29,015 nucleotides of DNA from a virus, in the IMG/VR virus record IMGVR_UViG_3300014497_000288, positions 1 through 29,015 of that record. One strand, written 5' to 3'. The stretch's first letter is position 1, and every line of letters begins with the position of its first letter. Below the pieces are notes generated by a model. The model did no database searches, was not told the origin of the DNA, and was given only the letters and a program-made list of their open reading frames with translations. Positions 21,590-28,036 of this stretch are shown in pieces. A program made the position numbers and the translations under genes.

Positions 21590-21863
21590 TTTCTTCTACT
21601 ATTGTGGTCCTAAAAGGGAACCCGTCTTTTGGTATCTGCTGTATTACTTCCATGAGTCCTACCGAAGATGTAAATACTAAGTGTTTCGTTTGGTTTAGTT
21701 CTATTTGCAGATCCAATCTTTTGCCTTTCCCTTCAAACTTTGAATCCTCTATTTTGTAATCGTGAACCGTTATTTCTCTGTTTATGATCTTGTTTATCTT
21801 TATCTTATCACCTGTAAATGCTTTTATTGTGGCTTTTATGCCGAATTGTTGAAATGTTTTCAT
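21567..21863 (-). CDS. Conserved hypothetical protein (98 aa) overlapping the RT gene
   Basis: The 98-residue protein is beta-rich (TIKAFTGDKIKINKIINREI, then KRLDLQIELNQTKHLVFTSS) and ends in acidic/aromatic EENERFEFT. I recall similar small proteins from Bacteroidota phages, possibly single-stranded-DNA-binding-like, but cannot verify this. Its start lies inside the 3' end of the reverse transcriptase gene (56-base overlap), so it is expressed with the DGR. It is not a helical-bundle Avd protein by composition. Confidence 0.6.
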   Translation of the reverse strand: MKTFQQFGIKATIKAFTGDKIKINKIINREITVHDYKIEDSKFEGKGKRLDLQIELNQTKHLVFTSSVGLMEVIQQIPKDGFPFRTTIVEENERFEFT

Positions 21864-22809
21864 GAGGGCTTAATTTCTTTAATAGGTTTTTACTATTACA
21901 ATGCTTTGCCCATCCAGTGTATGATGCAAGAGATAGTTTATTAATTCCTTTTGCTACCTTCCTGGCAAAAGCCTTTTTGATTGATTTTCTTAGAAGTACA
22001 TGGGTATGAAAGTGGACGTATCCACCGAAGTCTATTCCTCTTGATTTAACCGGGAATATTTGCCAATTTGGCTTTACGTTTAATTTTAATCTTTGGGCCA
22101 GGTATTTGGTTATTCCGATTAATGCTCTATGTAGGTATTCCTTATCAGAATGAAGTATTACTATGTCATCGGCATACCTAAAATAGTATTGTACTTTTTT
22201 CTGCTCCTTTAGCCAGTGGTCAAAATAAGTCAGATAAAAATTAGCAAAGTATTGGCTTAAATAATTACCAATAGGCAAACCAGGCGCGCTGTCAATAATA
22301 TCATCAAGCAGCTGCAGCATTTCATTATCCTTAATCTTTTTCCTTAGAAGCGACTTAAGTATATCATGATCCACTGATGGATAAAACTTAGTAATATCAA
22401 GTTTCAAGCAATAAGTTGTTCCTTCAACATCTTTAAGCGCTTTTTTAAGAGCCCGGCTTGCTGCATGTACACCTTTACCCTTGATACAGCTATAAGTATC
22501 AGCAGTGAAAGTTGAAACAAAAATTGGTTCAAGGACAATCATTGCATCATGCTGGATAATTCTATCTCTGTATGGAAGTATCGATATTTTACGCTCCTTA
22601 CCTTCGTTGATTATTCTGGTGCGATATGGTGAAGTACGATACGTTTTGGTTATCAATTCCCGGTATAGATCCGCGATATTCTGATCGTAATTTTTATCAA
22701 AATTTATCACTCCTGATTGCTTAGACTTCCCTCTACGAGCAGTCGCATCAGCTAGCAGTATATTATCTATACTGCACATTTGTTCGTATAAGTTGCCTTT
22801 TCTTTTCAT
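21808..22809 (-). CDS. DGR reverse transcriptase
   Basis: The 333-residue RT carries the motifs expected for a diversity-generating retroelement. The palm motif is CLKLDITKFYPSVD (Asp138). IGNYLSQ (180-186) is the DGR-type [I/L/V]GxxxSQ motif 4, where most other RTs have QGxxxSP. YADD lies at 212-215. A DGR-like C-terminus contains SYTGWAKHCNSKNL (about 296-309). There is no maturase, En or integrase domain, so it is not a group II intron RT. It follows the TR by about 110 bases and would copy the TR transcript with adenine-specific errors into cDNA that replaces VR sequences. No inactivating change is seen. Confidence 0.95.
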   Translation of the reverse strand: MKRKGNLYEQMCSIDNILLADATARRGKSKQSGVINFDKNYDQNIADLYRELITKTYRTSPYRTRIINEGKERKISILPYRDRIIQHDAMIVLEPIFVSTFTADTYSCIKGKGVHAASRALKKALKDVEGTTYCLKLDITKFYPSVDHDILKSLLRKKIKDNEMLQLLDDIIDSAPGLPIGNYLSQYFANFYLTYFDHWLKEQKKVQYYFRYADDIVILHSDKEYLHRALIGITKYLAQRLKLNVKPNWQIFPVKSRGIDFGGYVHFHTHVLLRKSIKKAFARKVAKGINKLSLASYTGWAKHCNSKNLLKKLSPHENISTIRHKSHNKSIYR

Positions 22810-22876
22810 CTTAGCCTATGCTTTGTAGGTCGTCTTCGCGTGAGCTACTAACGCCCTTTAAGTAGTAATTTGTTTT

Positions 22877-22890
22877 TTGCCAAGTGGCAA
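22877..22890 (-). other. Hairpin in the TR-RT spacer
   Basis: TTGCC-aagt-GGCAA forms a compact hairpin in the spacer between TR and RT. In characterised DGRs the RNA downstream of the TR takes part in cDNA priming. This hairpin is therefore a candidate structural element of the TR RNA rather than a terminator (no U-tract on the transcribed strand). Confidence 0.4.
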
Positions 22891-22920
22891 GGTCCGTGCT
22901 GATTAATATTTTTGAAGCAA

Positions 22921-22993
22921 TGTGGGCACTGACATTCGAGTTATCGTTGTCGTAGTTGTAGTCGTTGTACGAAAACCTAGAACCTGAACCAGC
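22921..22993 (-). repeat. DGR template repeat (TR)
   Basis: This 73-bp repeat is 60 of 73 identical to each VR. On the coding strand it starts GCTGGTTCAGG and is rich in AAC and TAC codons, giving the conceptual peptide YNDYNYDNDNSNV. It contains 21 adenines; 16 of them are replaced in at least one VR, while none of the 52 other bases differs. It lies between target gene 1 and the RT in the same orientation, the usual place for a TR. The conceptual frame around it (22811-23005) has only a TTG start and no ribosome-binding site, so I treat the region as non-coding template RNA. Confidence 0.95.
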
Positions 22994-23016
22994 AGCAGCA
23001 CGCAACCTTTTTTTTA

Positions 23017-23403
23017 TTATTTATCTTTAATGTATTCTGACTCTGTTATAACCATTACATCCTTATATAAAGCCTGATGTTTTTTGCCCGCATAAGTAGC
23101 AGATTCATCATCAGGAAATTCGAGGCGGGCACCGACATGCGAGATAACGCCGTCGTAGAGGTAGTCGTTGCACGAAAACCCAGAACCCGAACCAGCACGG
23201 TCTAACCAGAAATAAGGATAGTAACCTACTTTTAGTTTTTTACCTTCTCTTGATGCCTCTGCAATAACCCATAGTTTATACTGTGAGACAATTGGAGTTT
23301 GCAAGTGAGCAGGGATATTAGATACTATAGGAAGCTGAGAATAGTCAATTCCTTTTAATTTTTTAAGTAATGCACAGGCTGATTTGAATGATGTAATTTT
23401 CAT
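23017..23403 (-). CDS. DGR target protein 1 (variable protein)
   Basis: The 128-residue protein contains VR1 at residues 70-94 (AGSGSGFSCNDYLYDGVISH, then VGAR). The N-terminal part has a helix plus YKLWVIAEASREGKKLKVGY and YPYFWLDR. The part after the VR (ATYAGKKHQALYKD) matches the second target protein in layout. Small proteins with Y-P-W/Y-F, a GSGFSYYDY-type segment, VGxR and YAGK recur widely in Bacteroidota and include DGR targets. The VGAR end resembles the 'I-G-F-R' end of C-type-lectin-fold variable regions. There is no signal peptide or anchor, so the ligand-binding site would act in the cytoplasm or on the virion. One base separates it from target gene 2. Confidence 0.88.
   Translation of the reverse strand: MKITSFKSACALLKKLKGIDYSQLPIVSNIPAHLQTPIVSQYKLWVIAEASREGKKLKVGYYPYFWLDRAGSGSGFSCNDYLYDGVISHVGARLEFPDDESATYAGKKHQALYKDVMVITESEYIKDK
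23124..23196 (-). repeat. DGR variable repeat 1 (VR1)
   Basis: This 73-bp copy differs from the TR at 13 positions, all adenines in the TR coding strand. It differs from VR2 at eight positions, again all TR adenines. The 3' coding end GTCGGTGCCCGC, versus GTCAGTGCCCAC in the TR, is the candidate initiation-of-homing region. Confidence 0.94.
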
Positions 23404-23404
23404 A

Positions 23405-23857
23405 TTATTTAGTATTTGGTGAAAAACGTCTTGTTAATATTGAAATGAATTTTTTTCCTGCATAGACTGCTTTATCGGCGGTATCTAAGGAATGGCGGGC
23501 ACCGACAACCGAGTAAGCGCCGTCGTAGTGGTAGTCGTAGTACGAAAACCCAGAACCCGAACCAGCCTTTGGTTTTAATACATATGGATAATACCAATAT
23601 GCTCCCATTTCCAACTCTTTCCCTTCTCTCAATGCCAGGCAAATAGCCTCCCATTCTTTATCTGCTCTCTGAGCATCAGTGTCTCTTTCGGTTCTCCAAT
23701 TGAATTGTTCAATTGTTTCTCCGTTATAATCTAAAGCTGCCTCAAGTGAATCTATACGATCCATAATGTTTAATGAATCTTTATTGATAGCTTTTACTTG
23801 GTCTGATGTAAGCTCAATCTCTTCTGGCTTACCATTTACGTTAATAGTTATTTTCAT
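23405..23857 (-). CDS. DGR target protein 2 (variable protein)
   Basis: From ATG 23857 the product is 150 residues. The frame is open further upstream, but MKITINVNGKPEEIELTSDQ is the natural-looking N-terminus, and the extra residues would overlap the nuclease-motor gene. The first half is a beta-hairpin plus helices (ATSDQ-like hinge, RIDSLEAALDYNGETIEQF). VR2 spans residues 98-122 (AGSGSGFSYYDYHYDGAYSV, then VGAR), followed by AVYAGKKF. The VR and the segment after it are shared with target protein 1, while the N-terminal regions differ. This suggests two different adaptors carrying the same diversified module. There is no export signal. Confidence 0.87.
   Translation of the reverse strand: MKITINVNGKPEEIELTSDQVKAINKDSLNIMDRIDSLEAALDYNGETIEQFNWRTERDTDAQRADKEWEAICLALREGKELEMGAYWYYPYVLKPKAGSGSGFSYYDYHYDGAYSVVGARHSLDTADKAVYAGKKFISILTRRFSPNTK
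23494..23566 (-). repeat. DGR variable repeat 2 (VR2)
   Basis: This 73-bp copy differs from the TR at 13 positions, all TR adenines. Eight substitutions are identical in VR1 and VR2, restoring Gly and Arg (GSGSG, DG, VGAR) where the TR encodes Arg, Asn, Ser and His. The other changes differ between the two VRs and fall on the exposed NDY/NYD/NSN positions. Confidence 0.94.
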
Positions 23858-23882
23858 TAGATTTTTAATTAAAGTTTTATTA

Positions 23883-25997
23883 TTATTTATTGTAGTAATA
23901 TGCCTGGAAACGAACGGTATCTTTGTACTCTGGGGATTTAAGCAAACCATCGCCTTTTCCTGCTAAAGACTCTGCTCCTGGTTCATCCAGAACTACTGTA
24001 CTATCGATTGCTTTAGGCACATAGAAACAAACCACCACAGGAAAATTAGCTTTGGTGTCTCCGGTTATAATCTTTGTAGAGGCGCGCTGAGTGGCTGATA
24101 GAACACGGAATCCAACTGATCTACCTTTCTGTACTAAAATTCTCATGTTCTCTTCCAGAGACTTTAACTGCCCGGTAGTTTGAAGCTTCATTTTAGGTTC
24201 CGGCTCGTCATAGAAACCAAACATGTTTTTCTTGGCCGCATATGTTCCAACTTGGACCATTTCTTTTACTTCAAGCTCCTTACCTGATCTGGCCGAAGCG
24301 ACAGCATCCGCAAACTCTTCCAGAATGATCAGTCTCTTTTTGCTTGAGCCAGACTTAACCATATCATTCATTTCAATTACCTGACGCGCCATTTCCTCTT
24401 CAATCTCAATGATTTCATTAAGTACTCTTACTTTTGGATCCTTTTTGTAAGAAACAAATTCACGCTTAGGATCCATGATGATGATATGCTCTATCCCGGC
24501 CAGTTTTGCATATTCTATAGTTGATTTAATCGATACCGACTTTCCGCTACCAGTTGCCCCGCAAACAAGCATGTGAGGTGTTGACTGATTATCAAGATCC
24601 CAGACAATGATGTTTCCGTAATTATCCCGGCCAATTGGTATTTTCATATCTACAAGATCTGCAGGTTCGAAAAATAAATCCTTCTCTCTGGCTTTTGAAT
24701 AATCAACTGGCAAGTATGATTCTCCTTGGAATACGGTTAGTTCTTTTGGAATCCTAACATTAGTCACATTTAAGGCATTTGCAATATCCAAACGGTGGTT
24801 ATGTATAGAGGATAGTTTCACCCCTGCTCCGGCCTTTAAAAGGAAGGTATTACTTGAATACCCTTCGAACATGTGAGACACCATAACTGGCGCGCCAAAT
24901 GTGTTTAATACGTGTTCTATTTTTTGCTGAGGTGTCATATCTTTATTGCTTAAATCGTATTGAATAAATGTTGATGCGTTTTGCTTGAAGTTCTTAATTA
25001 CTTTAGGACTGATATTTTGAATTGATGCATCTCGGTTTTTACGCATTCTCATTGCAACCAACTCCTTTTTATTATCAGCTACATTGAAGTCTTCAACCTC
25101 CATGATCAAAGTCCTGGCCCAGAAGTCATACAGTTCAGCTTTATCTACAAAATTGTCTGAGTCGTTAATTATGTAGGTATGATCTGGATCGCTAACCGCC
25201 TCAAGCAATCTTTTTAAAGGTTCATAAAGGAGAACTTCATAAAGCCTTCTCACATTATCATCTAAATCAAGCTTGAAATTGTTTAGCTGCTTAGCCCCAG
25301 TTTTATTTTTTGCATATTTATTTTCTACAAACCATACTTCGTCAACATCAATACCTGTTTTTGATTTGTATAACTTATCGTAGGTTATAGCCTGCTTACC
25401 AATACCCAATTTCATTTCCTCTTCTGTGGAGAATGATTTTTTAGATTTATGGTCAACTATGGCTATTTTGCCCTTTTTAGTCCTTACAACCAAATCTATT
25501 TTCCCGTGGCACGGCATTGGAATATCGACACCATTTATAGTTAACCATTCGTCACAATAAACCTCTACATCTAATATTTCCTCTATATCATCCTCGTAAG
25601 TAGAGACTTCATACATGAAGTTTTTGAGTAACGCGGTAACTGTCTTAAGGGCTTCTGAAATACATTCTTCTACAGTAGGAGTTGTCTTCTGTAACTTCCA
25701 GGCATATGCTGGCTTTTCTTCGATAAACTCAAAAGCAATAAGCTCTAATGTTACTAGATCCATTTTATCAGCACCGGACATTATTGCTCCGAAGTAACTA
25801 TCCAAAGCTTTATGGTATGCCTGGCCTGCGATTGTTGATGCTGACGTACTTGATCTTTCTCCGAATATGTACTCCCGCTCAAAGGCTTTCTCATTCCTTG
25901 AGAATTGGGTAACCTTTGAATAACTCCATGAATCTATAAGGAACTGAGAAAACAAGTTTTCGAGTTGACCCGGTGTATAATTCTTGTAAACACTCAT
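23883..25997 (-). CDS. RecB-like nuclease fused to an FtsK-type DNA translocase
   Basis: In this 704-residue fusion, about residues 20-260 form a PD-(D/E)XK RecB/Cas4-like nuclease: His62 in GQAYHKAL, Asp168 in HGKIDLVV, Asp182 and Lys184 in IVDHKSKK, and a QxxxY motif (Gln202/Tyr206). About residues 350-430 resemble the FtsK alpha/beta domain (AGAGVKLSSIHNHRLDIANAL). About residues 455-700 are the FtsK/HerA motor, with Walker A GATGSGKS (480-487), Walker B RLIILEEFAD (555-564) and VGFRVLSATQR (628-638). No gamma (KOPS-reading) domain or membrane anchor is present. A motor that pulls DNA through a nuclease, paired with the annealing protein upstream (ATGA overlap), would make a Red-like recombination module. 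Alternatives are concatemer resolution or host DNA degradation. Confidence 0.85.
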   Translation of the reverse strand: MSVYKNYTPGQLENLFSQFLIDSWSYSKVTQFSRNEKAFEREYIFGERSSTSASTIAGQAYHKALDSYFGAIMSGADKMDLVTLELIAFEFIEEKPAYAWKLQKTTPTVEECISEALKTVTALLKNFMYEVSTYEDDIEEILDVEVYCDEWLTINGVDIPMPCHGKIDLVVRTKKGKIAIVDHKSKKSFSTEEEMKLGIGKQAITYDKLYKSKTGIDVDEVWFVENKYAKNKTGAKQLNNFKLDLDDNVRRLYEVLLYEPLKRLLEAVSDPDHTYIINDSDNFVDKAELYDFWARTLIMEVEDFNVADNKKELVAMRMRKNRDASIQNISPKVIKNFKQNASTFIQYDLSNKDMTPQQKIEHVLNTFGAPVMVSHMFEGYSSNTFLLKAGAGVKLSSIHNHRLDIANALNVTNVRIPKELTVFQGESYLPVDYSKAREKDLFFEPADLVDMKIPIGRDNYGNIIVWDLDNQSTPHMLVCGATGSGKSVSIKSTIEYAKLAGIEHIIIMDPKREFVSYKKDPKVRVLNEIIEIEEEMARQVIEMNDMVKSGSSKKRLIILEEFADAVASARSGKELEVKEMVQVGTYAAKKNMFGFYDEPEPKMKLQTTGQLKSLEENMRILVQKGRSVGFRVLSATQRASTKIITGDTKANFPVVVCFYVPKAIDSTVVLDEPGAESLAGKGDGLLKSPEYKDTVRFQAYYYNK

Positions 25998-26809
25998 GGC
26001 ATTTCAGTTACAGGATTAGCGGCCTTATCTTGATTTGATTTCAAGTCTGCCTTCTTTTCCTCGCCAGTTTTATTCACTTTAAAAACTAGGTCAGGTGTTA
26101 CATCACCATCTTTTAAAGCCTGAGCAACTCCAATAAGCACTACTAAATCACCTTTTGTTATTTGGCTTACTTCTTTTTTACCTACCAGAGCAAGAACTTG
26201 AGATTCTTCTTTCCCGTATACCTTCTTAAATCCGGAAAGAACATCTTTAATTCTTTTATTGAAGTTCTGATCGTCTCCAATTATTTTCTTTTGAGAAGCA
26301 TCGTAAACCTTATCAGTGATCGCTTTAGGTATTACACTAAATACTGCGTTCCTTAAAGCAATTGCATTGGCAGCATTCCCGGTAACAGTGATCATATCTT
26401 CGGACATACGTTTAGTGCCTCTGTCCTGCATGATTGATCGTTTGACAGTAACTTTTACAGCAACGTTTGTTTCAAGGTCCCACGCAACCGCTTCACTGGT
26501 TACTGTCTTTGCACCTTCTTCGACAACTTTTGTTTCCCCGCGGAAGTTGCCCCAATTTTGCATTATTATTTTTGCAAGGTGAACACTCGGTCCGGTAATC
26601 GCTTTACCACCCCTGGGAACTGAATAAGTACACGTTGATGCAGTTTCAATATCCATTGTAGCTGTGAATATTGAATTTTCTAAAGCTCTCTTTATATCCC
26701 TAGGGAATGCCCTAGCTGTAGAAACTTGTATATCTATTGCCATTTTTTCACGAAGCACTTGCAATTCGCTTCCTACTATGGCTACTTCTGTTATTACATC
26801 CTCTTCCAT
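25994..26809 (-). CDS. Candidate single-strand annealing recombinase
   Basis: The product (271 residues from ATG 26809) has TATMDIETASTCTYSVPRGGKA followed by GPSVHLAKIIMQNWGNFRGETKV and EAVAWDLETNVAVKVTVKRS. This pattern, 'x-Y-x-v-p-R-g-G-k-x-i-x-G-P-S-v-x-L-A-x-x', is seen in phage proteins I associate with annealing recombinases, though I cannot name the family with confidence. NAIALRNAVFSVIP and a basic C-terminal region follow. A longer frame reaches 26899, but that stretch belongs to the 41-aa membrane protein in another frame, so I use 26809. Translational coupling to the nuclease-motor gene supports a recombination role. Confidence 0.58.
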   Translation of the reverse strand: MEEDVITEVAIVGSELQVLREKMAIDIQVSTARAFPRDIKRALENSIFTATMDIETASTCTYSVPRGGKAITGPSVHLAKIIMQNWGNFRGETKVVEEGAKTVTSEAVAWDLETNVAVKVTVKRSIMQDRGTKRMSEDMITVTGNAANAIALRNAVFSVIPKAITDKVYDASQKKIIGDDQNFNKRIKDVLSGFKKVYGKEESQVLALVGKKEVSQITKGDLVVLIGVAQALKDGDVTPDLVFKVNKTGEEKKADLKSNQDKAANPVTEMP

Positions 26810-26814
26810 TTCAC

Positions 26815-26940
26815 TTAAGATTTTGATACCCAAACAAGAATTAATAAAATGACAGCCAGCGTACACATTACAATGGTAGTCCTTGGAGAGCCCGGCCACT
26901 GTGGCTGATTCTCTTCTCTGGTTAGTCTATAGTTGTTCAT
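26815..26940 (-). CDS. Small membrane protein (41 aa)
   Basis: A 41-codon reading frame has ATG at 26940 overlapping the upstream stop (TAATG) and TAA at 26815, five bases before the annealing-protein ATG. The polar N-terminus (MNNYRLTREENQPQWPGSPR) is followed by a single hydrophobic segment, TTIVMCTLAVILLILVWV, and a basic end (SKS). It is a credible one-pass inner-membrane peptide. Its function is unknown. A superinfection-exclusion role is only a suggestion based on size and its place in the early operon. Confidence 0.7.
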   Translation of the reverse strand: MNNYRLTREENQPQWPGSPRTTIVMCTLAVILLILVWVSKS

Positions 26941-27125
26941 TATGATTTAAATCTGTTTAGAGATAATAATTGAGTTAATTGAATGGATTTGTGATTGATA
27001 TGGTCCAGTATTGCATCTTTCATCACTTTATCCATACACTTTAATTTTGGCAGAGGCATGCCATACTGATGCTTGATAACCCTTCCATCTGGGTAAGCAG
27101 TAGAGGTACAACTAAGCACTTTCAT
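26940..27125 (-). CDS. Small hypothetical protein (61 aa)
   Basis: The 61-residue protein starts MKVLSCTSTAYPDGRVIKHQ and has LKCMDKVMKDAILDHINHKS. It is basic, with three Cys/His-containing segments but no regular zinc motif. It overlaps its upstream neighbour by 14 bases and its downstream neighbour by one base. No family is recognised. Confidence 0.58.
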   Translation of the reverse strand: MKVLSCTSTAYPDGRVIKHQYGMPLPKLKCMDKVMKDAILDHINHKSIQLTQLLSLNRFKS

Positions 27126-27357
27126 TTGTAGCCTCCTTTCCGTTTAATTCCGTCATGAGCTCAATTGCTAAGTGTGTATGACCGAGTTTAGTGGCAACCT
27201 CTATTACTGCAGCCGCAGTAGAGTCTATGTTTGCACTCTCAAACTGACGGCGTAAATACATTTCTTGAATCTCCATTGCCCCTGCCATCACACTTTGAGA
27301 AGTGATATCCTTACATTTTTGAAATGTAACCGGATTCTGAATTGATATAACCTTCAT
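27112..27357 (-). CDS. Small hypothetical protein (81 aa)
   Basis: The 81-residue protein is helical (SVMAGAMEIQEMYLRRQFES, then AAAVIEVATKLGHTHLAIEL), resembling a small helical-bundle or repeat-like fold. The N-terminus is MKVISIQNPVTFQKCKDITS. No function can be assigned. TAATG couples it to the upstream gene. Confidence 0.6.
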   Translation of the reverse strand: MKVISIQNPVTFQKCKDITSQSVMAGAMEIQEMYLRRQFESANIDSTAAAVIEVATKLGHTHLAIELMTELNGKEATNESA

Positions 27358-27689
27358 TATACAGCCCTCCTTAGATTTAAAACTGATTTTAATTCACTTT
27401 CCAGGTACATCATACATACCTGTTCAAAGTTGTCATCCAAATACTCTGAGGCCGGGATTACAACTTCTTTCTCGTCAAGATCTAACCATGGCTCACCTAT
27501 GCCTGAATTTCCGGCCCACTCATAACTTATATTCAGATGGCTTTTTTCAATGAACTCAACCACTAATGATTGGTCTACATGGAATACTCTGCCGTCAGCC
27601 AAGTGAAAATTTAAAGTTGACGAACCCTCACTCTGATCAACAGAAAGCATAGGCTTGTTTTTTCGGTGGATAATCTTTAGCTTTGTCAT
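27357..27689 (-). CDS. Hypothetical protein (110 aa), early operon
   Basis: The 110-residue protein is acidic and beta-rich at the N-terminus (KLKIIHRKNKPMLSVDQSEG), with GRVFHVDQSLVVEFIEKSH and a C-terminal helix ending ESELKSVLNLRRAV. I recognise no domain. It starts after a 65-bp gap that holds a strong hairpin (27727-27751). Confidence 0.6.
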   Translation of the reverse strand: MTKLKIIHRKNKPMLSVDQSEGSSTLNFHLADGRVFHVDQSLVVEFIEKSHLNISYEWAGNSGIGEPWLDLDEKEVVIPASEYLDDNFEQVCMMYLESELKSVLNLRRAV

Positions 27690-27726
27690 TAGATTTTAAT
27701 TAAGGTTTATTAAACTTTGATTTCAG

Positions 27727-27756
27727 AACTGGTAACTTGTCCTTACCAGTTTTTTT
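27727..27756 (+). terminator. Hairpin with U-tract on the plus strand (opposite to the genes)
   Basis: AACTGGTAA (27727-27735), a seven-base loop and TTACCAGTT (27743-27751) form a perfect 9-bp stem followed on the plus strand by T residues to 27756. As an intrinsic terminator it would act on rightward (antisense) transcription. In the leftward early mRNA it is a hairpin directly after the 93-aa gene's stop codon, without a U-tract. It could stabilise a 3' end, or mark an antitermination or processing site. Confidence 0.55.
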
Positions 27757-28036
27757 ATGTTCCAGATTGATAAAATCTGCTTTCTATGTATTCGTCTATT
27801 TTCTTACGACTGAAAACTATATCACCACCAACTTTACTGAATCCCAATTTTGATTTGTTGGCATATAGCCAGGTTTCTTTCTTTTTAATGTACTTCAATG
27901 TTTCATCGAAAGACATCCATGGTTCAGTGGCATGCTCAAGCTTTTGAGCAATCTCCTTAAAGGATTCCTCCATCCTGGAAAGCTGACTGGTTAACTTTTC
28001 CAGAGCCTCTGTTTCTATTATGGTTAATCCTTTCAT
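27755..28036 (-). CDS. Excisionase-like HTH protein
   Basis: The 93-residue protein has an N-terminal coiled-coil helix (LEKLTSQLSRMEESFKEIAQ). A MerR/excisionase-like winged helix follows: MSFDETLKYIKKKETWLYAN, then LGFSKVGGDIVFSRKKIDEYIES (about residues 41-87), the 'x-l-x-x-x-E-a-x-x-x-l-g-v-s... k-x-g-x-x-x-x-f-x-x-x-d-l-d-x-y' form common in Bacteroidota mobile elements. It may be an excision or directionality factor, or an early transcription regulator. It is second in the leftward early operon, and TAATG-like spacing couples it to the first gene. Confidence 0.75.
   Translation of the reverse strand: MKGLTIIETEALEKLTSQLSRMEESFKEIAQKLEHATEPWMSFDETLKYIKKKETWLYANKSKLGFSKVGGDIVFSRKKIDEYIESRFYQSGT

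Noticed and set aside
21808-22809. Retron or group II intron reverse transcriptase
   Set aside because: There is no maturase or endonuclease domain, no intron RNA structure and no msr/msd. Motif 4 is IGNYLSQ, and matching TR/VR repeats are present.
22811-23005. A 64-codon reading frame covering the TR as a third target protein
   Set aside because: It has only a TTG start, no ribosome-binding site, and ends right before the RT. Its Asn-rich peptide is what a TR read in the VR frame gives. It is better explained as template RNA.
22921-23566. The three 73-bp repeats as a CRISPR array or simple gene duplication
   Set aside because: Spacing is irregular (about 200 and 370 bp), two copies lie inside genes, and all differences fall on adenines of one copy, which duplication and drift would not produce.
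26810-26899. Upstream start for the annealing protein
   Set aside because: The added residues come from DNA that encodes a credible membrane peptide in another frame, and ATG 26809 directly follows that gene.
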